Shown piece by piece: positions 11,666 through 23,170 of a DNA stretch of 64,000 bases. The DNA is taken from NCBI GenBank assembly GCA_003255025.1, contig QANY01004819.1, positions 744,001-808,000 on the forward strand, in the 5' to 3' direction. The translations under genes were made by a program, and so were the position numbers. Positions within the stretch are counted from its first letter, which is position 1, and each line of letters starts with the position of its first letter. The notes under the pieces are model-generated. The model was not told where the DNA came from and searched no databases. It saw nothing but the letters and a program-made list of their open reading frames with translations. The DNA comes from Datisca glomerata. Taxonomy: Eukaryota; Streptophyta; Magnoliopsida; Cucurbitales; Datiscaceae.

Positions 11666-13560
11666 CACTACTTGAACCCTTCAAGTAGTGATGAGCTTAC
11701 TGAACAACATACTTCAAGAGAAAAAAAATTACTTGAATGGTTCAAGTGGTAAAAATAACTACATGAACCCTTCAAGCAGTCACATGTTCACTAAAAAGTT
11801 AACTGCATAAATCAACCTAACTACTTGAAGGGTTCACGTAGTTGAATCTAACTACTTGAACCCTTCAAGTAATATTTTTTTTTTACTTCCAGAGTAAAAC
11901 TCACTACTTGAAGGATTCAAGTAGTTAGATGCAAATATTTGAACCCTTCAAGTAATATTGTTTTACTTTTAGAATCAAAATCACTACTTGAATCACAACT
12001 ACTTGAACCCTTCAAGTAATATTTTTTTTACTTCCAGAATCAAAATCACTACTTGAAAGGTTCAAATAGTCAGATACAACTACTTGAACCCTTCAAGTAA
12101 TATTTTTTTTACTTTCAGAATCAAACCACTACTTGAAGAGTTCGAGTAGTCAGATTCAACTACTTGAACCCTTCAAGTAATATTTTTTTTTACTTCCAGA
12201 ATCAAAATCATTACTTAAAGGGTTCAAGTGGTCTACAACTACTTGAACACTTCAAATAATTTTTTTACTTCAAAATCAAACTCACAACTTGAAAGGTTCA
12301 AGTAGTCAGATACAACTACTTGTACCCTTCAAGTAATCTTTTTCTACTTCTATAATCAAAATCACTATTTGAAGGGTTAAAAAAGTCAGATACAATTACT
12401 TGAACCATTCAAGTAATATATTTTTTTACTTCTAGAATCAAAACCACTAATTGAAGGGTTCAAGTAGTCAGATACAACTACTTGAATCCTTCAAGTAATA
12501 TTTTTTTTACTTTCAGAATCAAAATCACTACTTGAATAGCTCAAGTAATCAGTTACAACTACTTGAACCCTTCAAGTAATATTTTTTTTAATTTCAGAAT
12601 CAAAATCATTACTTAAATGGTTCAAGAAGTCAGATACAACTACTTGAATCCTTCAAGTAATATTTTTTTTTATTTTCAGAATCAAAATCACTAGGGTTCA
12701 AGTAGTTAGAGACAACTATTTGAACCATTCAAGTAATATATATTTTTTTTACTTTCAGAATCTAAATCACTACTTGAAGTGTTCAAGTAGTTAGATACAA
12801 CTATTTGAACCCTTCAAGTAATATTTTTTTTACTTTCAGAATCAAAAAGGCTAATTGAAGGGTTCTAGTAATTATTTTTTTGTCAGTCAATTACCCATAC
12901 ACTAGGTGGCTACTTGAAGCCTTCAGATAATTTTTTTATACTACTTGAACCCTTCAAGTAATTTTTTGTCTCTTGAAGTCTATTATTGTCCAGTAAGCGA
13001 ATTACTACTTGAGGGATCAAGTATTAAGTTTTTACTATTTGAACCTTTCAAGAAATTTTTTTTATCAGTCAATTACCCATATACCAGTTGACTACTCGAA
13101 CCCTTCAAGTAGTTTTTTTGATACTACTTGAACCCTTCAAGTAGTTTTTTGTCTCTTGAAATCTATTATTATCCAGTAAGCGAATCACTACTTGAGGTCT
13201 CAAGTATTAAGTTTTTACTACTTGAACCTTTCAAGTAATTTTTTTTGTCTTGAAATTTGTTGTCTAGTAAGCTCGTCACTCACTAATTGAAGGGTTCAAG
13301 TAGTAATTTATACTATTTGAACCCTTTAAGTGTTTTTATTCCTCTTGAAGTCTATTGTCCAGTAAGTAAAATCTACTTGAAGGGTTGAAGTAGTAAAAAC
13401 TTACTACTTGAACCTTTCAAGTAGTAAAAAATTAATATTTGAACCCTTCAAATAGTGATGAGTTTACTAGACAATAAACTTCAGGAGAAAAAAAACCACT
13501 TGCAGGGTTTCAAGTTGTATAAAATTACTACTTGATGTAGTAAAGTCTCAACAAAACTCT
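11666..13560. repeat. Element A hairpin array, segment 2
   Basis: The same alternating GGG- and CCC-centred palindromes as segment 1, with the same T-rich and CAGATACA spacers. Some copies have decayed loops (GAG, GTG) or shortened arms. The segment ends with a string near 13440-13510 that repeats the one at 11215-11290 (GTGATGAGTTTACT, GACAATAAA, TTCAGGAGA), placing it at the same position relative to the next module. Confidence 0.9.
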
Positions 13561-13885
13561 AACAATATAAAAAAACTATCGGATCACACACAATTTTCAG
13601 CAATCGATCTTCCAAAACCTGTTGAATCCTATGAAAAATCCATAATTTTGACCAAAAAAATTTCTTGACCTCCAAAAGTACTTAAAACAGTTTTTTCTGG
13701 ACCCGAAACTGGACTGCGACGGTGAACACGATCGCAGATATAGATCTCTGAATAAGCTTCGATTTGATATCTTACTCGCCATGTGGATCCACCCAATCAA
13801 AAAATTATGCCTTCCAGAAGTTGACTTGCGTGTGTCACAATCCATTTGTTCTAGAAATTCTAAAGCTACACCATATGCATCACAG
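13560..13885. repeat. Element A internal module, copy 2
   Basis: A second copy of the 0.33-kb module, offset about 2215 bases from copy 1, as measured at CAGCAATCG (11382 and 13598) and at AATTCTAAAG (11641 and 13856). It has diverged by many point changes, so the duplication is not recent. Confidence 0.85.
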
Positions 13886-14830
13886 CTTGAACCCTTCAAG
13901 TAATGACGAGTTTACTGGATAACAGATTTCAAGAGAAAAAAAAAACAACTTGAAGGATTCAAGTGGTAAAAAATGACTACTCGAACCCTTCAAGTAGTCA
14001 CATGCTTACTCTAAAATTGACCGTATGAATCAAACTGACTAGTTGAAGGGTTCAAGTAGTTGAATTTGACTACTTGAACAATTCAAATGATTTTTTTTAC
14101 TTCCGGTATCAAACTCACGACTTAAAGAAATCAAGTAGTCAGATACAACTATTTGAACCTTTCAATTAATTTTTTTTACTTCTAGAATCAAAACTCAGTA
14201 CTTGAAGAGCTCAAGTAGTCAGATGCAAATATTTGAACCCTTCAAGTAATATTGTTTTACTTCTAGAATCAAAATCACTACTTGAATGATTCAAGTAGTC
14301 AGATACAACTACTTGAACCCTTCAAGTATTTTTTTTTACTTCCAGAATCAAACTCACTACTTGAAGGGCTGAAGTAGTCAGATCCAACTACTTGAACCCT
14401 TCAAGTAATATTATTTTTTACTTCCATAATCAAAATCACTACTTAGAGGGTTCAAGTAGTCAGATACAACTACTTGAACCTTTCAAGTCATATTTTTTTG
14501 TACTTTCATAATTAAACTCACTACTTGAAGGGTTCAAGTAGTCAGATACAACTACTTGAACCCTTCAAGTAATTTTTTTTTACTTTCAGAATCAAAATCA
14601 CTACTTAAAAGGTTCAAGTAGTTAGACACAACTACTTGAACGATTTAAGAAATATTTTTTTTACTTCAACAAACAAAACCACTACTTGAAGGGTTCAAGT
14701 AGTTAGATACAACTACTACTTGAACCTCTCAAGTAGTCAATCTGATTCTCTCACTCACTTATACAGAGAGCATGTGACTACTTGAAGTATTCAAACAATT
14801 ACTTGAACCCTTCAAATAATTAATTTTATT
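13886..14830. repeat. Element A hairpin array, segment 3
   Basis: The palindromic array continues to about 14820. Several complete pairs are near-perfect, for example around 14517-14580, where a GGG-centred copy is followed by CAGATACA and a CCC-centred copy. The array ends before a GA-rich tract (about 14885-15005, agaagaag repeats) that belongs to the inner right arm. Confidence 0.9.
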
Positions 14831-15009
14831 ATGACAGTAGTAAAGCAGAGATCACTTGATTGAAAAAAGATGGGTCACAGGGTCTCGAAGAAGTAGAAAA
14901 AGAATAAAAGAAGAAGTAGCAGAAGAAGATGATGGAGATTTAGAAGAATAGAAGAAGAAGAATAATAAGACATTTTTGTTGAAGAAGAAGAGAGAAGAAG
15001 CTCGAAATG

Positions 15010-15214
15010 AAAGCTAAGAGTGGGTGAATGAGTATTTGTCAACCATGATCGATTTAATCTTTGCATGGGGAATGAAAAAGAAATAATGAGGAAATAGAGA
15101 GTTGTCATGCTTGATGTTGATAATGGTGGGCCAGAAGTGTAAAATTCTTAGTTTTTGGAAAGGGGTATAAAAATCCTAACAAAAAATGAAAATGATATAT
15201 TTATTCAATAACCC
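15010..15214 (-). repeat. Right TIR of element A
   Basis: The reverse complement matches 9922-10110. The outermost bases are ...CAATAACCC followed by the duplicated 9-mer TTAATACAA. Confidence 0.8.
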
Positions 15215-15223
15215 TTAATACAA

Positions 15224-16680
15224 TGATTGATTCTAGTTTCAATTTTTCAGTTTTGGTTGATGGTGTAATGGCTTCGGGATTTCAGTTTTTTTTTTAAATT
15301 TCAGTGGTTACTTGATATACGATTATGACAAATATGATTTAAAAAACTAAGAATTAATTACACCCATAATTATAGTATCATTGAAATCAATATATCATCT
15401 AGTATGATATATTCAAAGATACCTTAAAAACGCATTGTCTATAAGTTTTTTGAAAGGATTTTTCAAATAATATTTATTGACGGAGTTGTATTAGTATTAT
15501 CACTGATATGCTCAAAGAATTTTTTAATAATTATTATCGAAATAAACTTTTATATGTGATGGAAGTGTATTGTTGTTTTGATAGATTTAATTTAGATTTT
15601 ATTAGTTTTATTTTGGAAATAATTGATTGAAGGGAAGTTACTGTATTTAGCGATTTCCAAGGGATTTTGATAAGTGTGGTTGAGATTCTTAAAAACGGTT
15701 ATGGTATATTTGATTTTTTAAAATTACGCTAATTAATTACTTCCTAATTTCTAGCGTCTATCAATTATATATATCCGTTATATACCGATGATATACCCGG
15801 GAAAATATTTAACAATATGTTACACATAGATGATGGTCAATTTAGTCCAAAATTGTTGACTAAATAGGAAACCTTATACTTATCTAAATCTATTGAAAAA
15901 CTGTTATTTTTTAAAGCATCACCTTTGTTTATTATGCAAAATTTCCCATGAAAAAACTAAGGTAAAAAATATTTTTTACAATCTGAACAGATTTGTACCC
16001 GAATCAAGATCTATATGGCCCAGAATAAACTTTCATTCTGTCCTTGAGAAGCAAGGCCAGAGACTTTTATCGAGGTGACACAGTTCTGAAGGAAGTATCA
16101 GTATATTAACATCCTCATTCTATCAGCATGAAAACTTTGTGCTTACAGTAGTAACAGAGTTCTCAAAATTATTGACCAACGGGCAACAGCACATGAAACA
16201 ATTTAAGGAGCAATCAGTGAGCATCAAAAATGCGAAATGCCTTATCAAGTTGAAAATTGTATTGAGAAAAAAAGGTACAGCCAAGCTGGTTTACTTTTGT
16301 GCAAATGTAAGCAAAGACATATTCACCAGTTTCCAACATCCTAAAAGCAAGAGACAATCAGAAAGAATATTATTGTGTATTCGAATTATAAGAAGACCTC
16401 CTCTCCTTCAATTACTAACAAGAAATTGAAAATATTACTGCAAAAAGAAAGACTCAAGCTGATATCCACTTTGAAAAGCCAAAGGGTCGGCTTTCACGTT
16501 ATGAACTTCATAAAACTGAAATCAACATTAATGATAACGCATAACTGTAAGTTAAGTGAAGCATACACTTGTGAAGATCATCAGCTTGATCCAAAAGAAT
16601 TCAAAAAATGATCCTATAATATCAAATTAACAGAGGTAAATCTAATACTATTTCCTAAAAGTAATGAACAAAAGTGATCT
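15224..16680. other. Intergenic, no gene supported
   Basis: AT-rich DNA with several short frames on the plus strand (15893-16611) that have no recognisable motif. Part of the right end is presumably the 3' UTR of the minus-strand DUF716 gene. Confidence 0.5.
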
Positions 16681-16689
16681 CCATAAGAT

Positions 16690-17556
16690 TCATTCCATCT
16701 CAATCTCTGGAGAGGAGCGTATTAACATAGTCTCCGATTCAAGCCGTGAAAGCAACGGCCCACTCGCCTCGCTGGTCCTTAACTTGATATTATTAGTTAT
16801 AAACAAAAACAACACAAAGCTCAGAACAAGTACTCCAATGGCATGACCAGTAAACAACAAATTCATCAAAGCAACACCCCTTAAACCATCCTCCTCAAGA
16901 TCACAATGCATTTTGGCATTCTCTCGAGCCGCCACTACCAATATCTTATGACACCCTTTCAATCCAAATGTATCAGTATACAAAGACAGCCCAGCTTGTA
17001 ATAACCAAGTACCCTTAAAAACCAGTCCAGAAGACAGGAAAAACTCAGCAAAAAATGCAGATGGCTTTATTGATAGATACAAGCAAGAAGCAGCACAAAC
17101 AAGGGTTAATTCACCTAGCAAATCATAAACAGAACCACCAAGACCCGTAATTCCCTTACCGATCACAGAGTACTCGACGAGGAACGCGGTTCCAGCGAAG
17201 ACGAACACGAAGCTCTCGCTCACGAGCAAAGGGTCAACGTATTCGCGGAGAATGATCAAAATTATTAATACCCAAAAGAGAAAAACTGATGTTGATTGTT
17301 GGAAAAATGCGAATCTGTAAGTGGGATGACCTGAAAATGTGAGGAAAAGGAAAATCTCAGAGAAGGAGGCAATGGGAAGGGCTATGATGAGGGCGAACAA
17401 ATCGAAGTTTTTCCATCTTGATTCTGAAGAGTACCAAATCTTTGATCTGTAAAGAGAGGGGTTATTATGGTAAATTGAGCAGGAGCAAAGTAGGCGACGG
17501 AGACCTATGGGAATAAGGAAGAGAGATGCGGAGATATGGGTCGCCAGTGATGCCAT
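16690..17556 (-). CDS. TMEM45/DUF716 family multi-pass membrane protein
   Basis: A single-exon gene of 288 residues. It starts MASLATHISASLFLIPIGLRR, and hydrophobic segments lie at about 4-24, 53-75, 91-104, 117-134, 146-163, 171-192 and 229-253, giving about seven membrane spans. The order of segments, the short hydrophilic N-terminal loop, the GH near residues 76-77 and 237-238, and an acidic Ser-rich cytosolic tail fit the plant DUF716 (transmembrane protein 45-like) family. That family has no established biochemical role; some members respond to pathogens or stress. The intronless structure is usual for it. There are no internal stops or truncation. Confidence 0.85.
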   Translation of the reverse strand: MASLATHISASLFLIPIGLRRLLCSCSIYHNNPSLYRSKIWYSSESRWKNFDLFALIIALPIASFSEIFLFLTFSGHPTYRFAFFQQSTSVFLFWVLIILIILREYVDPLLVSESFVFVFAGTAFLVEYSVIGKGITGLGGSVYDLLGELTLVCAASCLYLSIKPSAFFAEFFLSSGLVFKGTWLLQAGLSLYTDTFGLKGCHKILVVAARENAKMHCDLEEDGLRGVALMNLLFTGHAIGVLVLSFVLFLFITNNIKLRTSEASGPLLSRLESETMLIRSSPEIEME

Positions 17557-17879
17557 GAGTGGCTTCTCTCCGTTATTTCTTTGCTATGATCTTGGTTTTT
17601 TTCAGGAATGTTAAGGAGTTGAAAGATTTCACAGGGTTTGACCATTTAAGTTTGACTGCTTCCAAGTGCCTGTATCGCTCTCGGGTCCGTTATAATCCGG
17701 ATCGGTCTGACTTGGTATTAAATAGTATCAGGTCGGTTAAGGTCTATGGGTTAGATCGTGGTCATCATTGACCTTGTCTTTAAGGCTTATAGCCTCGACG
17801 AGTCTGTGAATCTACTATTTTATCTAAATTTGTTTAAATTATATTCTTATTGTCTTTTAACATATTTTATCGAAACTTC

Positions 17880-17918
<39 letters not shown>

Positions 17919-18320
17919 GAGATAAACTTATTTAATTAAATAAAAACTAAATATTTTTCATTTAAATGAATATTTTATTCAATAAAAAATAGGATTCATG
18001 AAAATTTAAAAAAATATTGGTTTAATATTCCTGATATTTTTTGTTGTGTTAATGAACATGAATTATAAATTAGTTATTAATTATTTATTAGTTTTTTAGA
18101 TTTTACGCGAATATAAATATTACTAGTTTATGAATTTAATAAATAAAATAATTATTTTACTTATTATTACAAGTTTTTCTATTGAGATTTTAAAGTAATA
18201 AAATAAAATAATTATAAGAAATTAACATGATTTTTATATAACTTAGTGATAATCTCTACACTTCATTTATTCCCTACCAAAGTTCAACTCTCTCCATCTA
18301 CATTTTTTAGAATTAAATCA
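17557..18320. other. Intergenic with (TA)n microsatellite
   Basis: Upstream flank of the DUF716 gene. A TA dinucleotide run lies at about 17882-17913. The remainder is very AT-rich with nothing recognisable. Confidence 0.6.
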
Positions 18321-18560
18321 CATTAAAGGGAGGGAAAACAGGCCAGTCCAGTTATTTAATCGGGACGCCCATGAACCAACCTGGCCTGGACATTAAGAGG
18401 CCCAACTCGTGAGTATACAGACCGGTTCAGCGGTTCACTCTGGGTCGCCCTAAAATTCCAGCGGCCCGGCGCGGAACCGACCCGTGAACCGGTTGAAAAG
18501 GCCCGAGATTGGCCTGTGAACCACCCAGACCAGACAGATCCGGTTGCCACCTCTACCTCT
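18320..18560. mobile_element. GC-rich hAT-like terminal fragment
   Basis: About 240 bases of markedly GC-rich DNA in AT-rich surroundings. Read on the minus strand from about 18558, it begins TAGAGGTGGCAACCGG, the style of start seen in plant hAT elements, followed by ACGGGTCGG and GGGCC words. No second end or 8-bp duplication was found. A small open frame here is a composition effect. Confidence 0.4.
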
Positions 18561-20680
18561 GGATGGTTAAGAGGGTGGCGATGAAATATTGAAATGGTCT
18601 ACCGGACATCATTGATGTAATTTGTGCCTCAAAAGAAAATTATCTCTCATCACATATTATTTTAGATATCCATGCGGACTGATTTTAATTACTTACAAAT
18701 TCATAAATTTAAATATATTAGATCTAAACAATGTATATTACATGTTTTCTATAAAATTAAGTATTAGAAATTAAAAACATAAACTTTAGATATTATATTG
18801 TTGAAATTTTGTAACTTAAATTATTTGGGGACCGAGTTTTTTTTATTTATGAGGATGTTTAGTAAAAATTTACGTGTTATTCTGTTTGGAATCATTTTTC
18901 TTTTTTAATAGGAAAGTTACGATTTTAGTGAGTCTTAATAAGTTTTGGTTTAGGGTTCGGTGATTTTGCTTCGACAGATGATGAGAGATGACTCAACCTT
19001 AAAAAGAGCATCACGTGGGGAGTAGGCTTTGCCCAAAGAGATAAATGGCAACCTTAAGATTTGATAGAGGGTTCTATCCCAAGAGGAGATACCCTGTGAT
19101 ATTAAAAGCTAAGTCAGAGGATTTTGCACATGCTGAATATGATTTCTAAACTAGTGTGTTGCATCTAGTCCGATTGAGAGTAGTGACTTTTGTCTTAGCT
19201 AATTATGATTTCCAATGTATGATTCGTATATATTAAGTTTCATTTTGGATGTAATAGGATTCAAGTTATGTGGTTGTGTCAATAATGAGAATGTAATGTG
19301 ATGATAATATGATGAGATATATGTCAGCATACACAAATTGTTTTTTCCATGGACGGTACAAGAGTTTTGTTTAGAGATATAGATTATGTGGAGGGCGCAA
19401 ATGTATAGTGTTGTTGAAGTTTGACGATCATGATTTGAAGATGATTTGGTTTAAGGTAGAGTTGCAACGTTAACAATTGTTTGAGGATGATGAAATTTGA
19501 GTCAATATAAAGTGGAGTAATATAAAAAATGTACTCATCAAGCAAAATTTTACACATTAATGTAAGCCTTATGTTTTAGATACACTTTATATACAATTTT
19601 ATCGTATTCTTTTCTTCACTTGTAGAATGTTTAGTCAATCAAAGACAGTGAGAGGTCGTTTGGTATAATATCGCGAGTAAATGATTTTCAGAATAAGATT
19701 GTTGAAATATGATTGTTGGAAAGTATATGCCCAGAAAGTTAAGATTACTTTGTTTGTTAACACTTGGGAATGTTCTGATATAATGGTGAGAATGTTAAAT
19801 TGCTTTGTTTGTTTTGATGGAATAAGCAATGTGATGTTATAAACATTATTGTCTAATTTTAATTTTACCCTCAGACTAAAAAATGTTTATGAATAGTTAT
19901 TACTTAATTTATAGTAAGATAATCAACATAAGCAATAACAAAAATGTAGTTTTTTTATTCTAATAAAATCATGGATTTTGTTCGTATATACTTATTAATT
20001 TCTTGACCATTGTATTGTAACCAAACCATTATATTATGATACGTCGTATATATTTTCATAAAATATTATCCATACAATTGAATCAATACCGCTCCAAGTG
20101 TATTAATGTGGTATAAAATTTACAATATAAGATAATAATTTTTATAAGAAAAATACCCACAATTTTCAACTCAATGATCAAGATTATAGTACCAGAATAA
20201 ATTTCCATCAAGTTTCAATCTTACTATTAAGTAAAATTTAGTTTATAGTTAATCTAATATAAATAAAAAAATTATTTTCCAAGAAACAAATTGAGAAATA
20301 GATACCTTCATAATGAAATATTGGATGCAACTCCATCAGTCAAAGTATGTAACGAGAATATATTTCATAAAATGTATAAAAGATGGATTCTCAATCCAAT
20401 TACTACATTTTCACACACATATGTTGACTATATTTACACGTGATCTGTCAAAAGATATGGATAAAATATTAACTCATGTGCATATCATAAATGCAACAAC
20501 AAAATATTTACCCTTATGCACATCATACATGCAACAACAATTCACCCATGTGCACAATAAAAAAACTACACCAGTAAATTATTACATATGACATTACTTA
20601 TACTATACACATAAAAAAGGTTCTGAAGGCTTCAATCATAAAATCTAATTTCTATATTTCATATTATCAAGTAAAACTTG
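18561..20680. other. Intergenic, decayed repeats, no gene seen
   Basis: AT-rich sequence without coding support. A Tourist-like motif (GGTCGTTTGGTATAATA) at about 19651 might be a MITE start. A weakly similar inverted word lies near 20040 (GTAACCAAACCATTA). Confidence 0.4.
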
Positions 20681-20689
20681 CAAAATAAA

Positions 20690-21210
20690 CTTCTTTTTGA
20701 AAAGTGCAGGCAAAGCAAAGAAGTAACGAGTTTGATCACGGTCCTTCACAAATCAACTTTCCTGCTAGTATCTTCTTCGCATTTATTATACCATCTATTT
20801 TCATTATTTCGTCAAATATTTAAGAAACTCTATCAGCACTATCGGCTTTATGTTGAAAACACTTTACCAACTTGCCTATATTCTCACTTGCATTCGAGAA
20901 GAATGTCCCAAACTGTTTGACTGTGTCAGTTGGTATCTTGACCAATATATCAACATCTCTAGCCCTTTTCTTAGATTTTTTTACGTACAGAGGTAGGAAA
21001 TGGGTGATGGTTTTGAAAATAGATATGATAGCCGTTTTCTTAGATTTTTTCCATCCGCTTCTCAAGTTGTTGCAGGAAACCAGTTTTGAACGTACCATTA
21101 TCACCTCACCAAGTCCCAACTTGTGCTAACTTGATTAAGCACTCAAATAATTTCGTATCCTCATATTGGATCCATTGATGTTTCTTTTTCTCAGTAACTT
21201 TTGCTCGCTC
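20690..21210 (-). pseudogene. Myb/SANT-like protein of a PIF/Harbinger element, decayed
   Basis: Read on the minus strand, the segment encodes a Trp-rich start (WIQYEDTKLFECLIKLAQVGTW), a stop, then GDNGTFKTGFLQQLEKWM. This follows the Myb/SANT-like domain of Harbinger-associated proteins (W-EDE-L-ECL then DNGTF--G-L-QL). Nearer 20700-20780 a frame-shifted piece resembles the usual C-terminal YFFALP motif. In these elements the Myb-like protein assists the transposase in nuclear import and DNA binding. In-frame stops and a frameshift show it is dead. It lies on the same strand as the transposase remnant that follows. Confidence 0.65.
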
Positions 21211-23170
21211 ATTTTGATCCATTCCTATTCACAGAGGTGTCAAATGCAATAGCTTACCAAATCAACGATAAGATATTAGTCTATGAACAATATGAATCGA
21301 AGTTTGAATAAGGGGAAGGAGAATGAGTCATTGACCCACAACAGATAGAGGGGGATTTATTCAATTACATAGTTTGGGCTCCTAGAATATGGCGCGCTTG
21401 GGGCTTTCTATTTGATTGTATCGAAATGCCCAATTCATTGGGATTTCCCCATTGGACTAGGTACAATTCAATTGAATAAAATGAACATAAATACTCAAAT
21501 TGTACACATAAGAATGAACAACTTCTCATGTTAATATTACCAAAAAAATAGTTTTGAAATAAAAATCTTACAAGTCCAAAACATGAAGTACAAACATAAG
21601 TGAATTTAAACACAAACAAACAACCTAACGTCTTAATTTCTAATGGAAAATCAACTCTTTTCATCAGTCCACTCTTCAAACATCTCCTTTGCTAAGTTGT
21701 CCCTCTAAGTAGTCCAACAATTTGACGGCTCTACGTATGTCATATGTTAGCTCTAAACAAATTGTTCATCAACATAGTTATCTTATAACTCAAAAGGATC
21801 CATGGCATTTCACGTAAATCAAATTATGAAGAAGGCAACACGCTGTAATGGTCCTACATTGAATTTTAACGAGGTTGTAAGATTTTCCTCTACCCAACGA
21901 CCCTTTAAAACCCCAAAAGCCCTTTCAATAACATCCCAGGAATGTCTCATGTTGAAGAATTTTTCAGGAGTAGTTGGTTGATGTCCTTCCCTCCAATCAT
22001 TCAAATGGTATCGTTGCCCTCTGAATGATGCCAAGAAACCCTCACCATTGATATCCAGCATTACACAAGTAGTACTATCTTATTATCGGGACAACTTATT
22101 CAGGTCATATATATAGTTAAGAAAATAAAATGGGTCAATCTCTTGCTAATGATAACAATTAAATTGGGGTACCTTAAACCCATTTGCTCTAGATAAAGGA
22201 TCATGAAGAACTTTAGAGTCTTCTGCTGAACCTTCCCATCCAGGTAAAATATAAATAAATTGCAAATCTTGATAGCAACCCCCAACACATTAATTGTAAT
22301 TTCATTATTACTTGTACGATACAAGAAAAATGGTTTTCCCCGATGATTTTATGGTGGCGGTTATGCCAACCGCCGGTAAAACTTTTGACGACGGTTTTAA
22401 AACTGTTTACGACGGTTTTAAAATAACCTTTAAATCTTTAATTTTTTCCTTTCGCCCAAACCCGCGCGATCTCCCTCTCTTTCTCTCTACAACAGGCGAC
22501 GCGAACCTCTATGCTCCTCCACCGTGATTTTCTGTTGTAAGCTCCTCCACCGCGAGCTCCTCCACGATCTACAGGTACATACTTAATTCTCACCCAAAAT
22601 CTCTTCCTCTCTTCCCTATGGACTTTTTACAAAAGCTTCTCTCTATATCTTTACTCCATAAGATGCTTAATAGATCAAACGCACCTAGTTCTTGGGAATT
22701 CATCATTTTTTGTGTGGAATCAAATGAAATTCAATGATAAAAAAATAGTGGTTTTGGTTACTATTTTATAATAAATTTATATAAAATTCTCAACATGTTG
22801 ATTGGAGTATATAGATAGGGAGAGACAAAGTATTTATACTTAGCTATGTTATCTAAAAAAGAGAAATGGTACTTTTCAGTCTGCCAAAGTTAGAATATTG
22901 TTAATTTGTTTATTGCAATCTAATTATTTAATTTAATAGTCAAATGGTTAGAATATTGGTAGCTAATTTAATATAACAGTTAGAATATGGGTACCTAATT
23001 CGTTAATTGTTTATTGTAATTTTCCAAGTTTTTTAGTTTATTTAATTCTTGAAGTGATTGTAAGTTGTTTGTCTCTATTCTGTACCTCAATTTATGATTC
23101 TGATTTCATTATAAGTTTGATTTTCATTGTATTGAACTATATATTATTATATGTTCAGATTGCTTTTAAT

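Larger units (their letters stand above)
9922..15214. mobile_element. Element A: TIR-bounded element filled with a tandem hairpin array
   Basis: A 5293-bp element. The left end reads CGGTTTTTAAGATAAATATA; the reverse complement of the right end reads GGGTTATTGAATAAATATAT. Similarity between the ends continues inward for roughly 170-200 bases through matching blocks such as AGAATTTTACAC, GRCCCACYA and CTCATTATTTCTTTTTC. Flanking 9-mers TCAATACAA (9913-9921) and TTAATACAA (15215-15223) match at 8 of 9 positions, which fits a Mutator-type target duplication. The interior is mostly short palindromes in tandem, interrupted by two copies of a 0.33-kb module. No transposase is recognisable, so it would need one in trans. 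Assignment to Mutator-like or foldback elements is inference from the duplication length and long TIRs. Confidence 0.85.

Noticed and set aside
10847..13899. Open reading frames inside element A (for example 10847-11074, 11360-11752, 13597-13899)
   Set aside because: They run through the repeat or the duplicated module, differ between module copies, are broken in corresponding frames, and match no family.
10140..14830. CRISPR-like array (regular palindromic repeats with spacers)
   Set aside because: Spacers are not unique but repeat themselves (T-rich and CAGATACA types), there are no cas genes, and the host is a plant.
19650..20050. Tourist-like MITE (GGTCGTTTGGTATAATA ... AACCAAACCATTA)
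   Set aside because: The ends match only loosely and no TWA duplication is seen. It could instead be the lost left end of the Harbinger element. Left unresolved.
22317..22330. 3-bp target duplication for the CACTA element
   Set aside because: The bases flanking the left (GTA) and right (ATC) ends do not match. The left border appears damaged, so no duplication is claimed.
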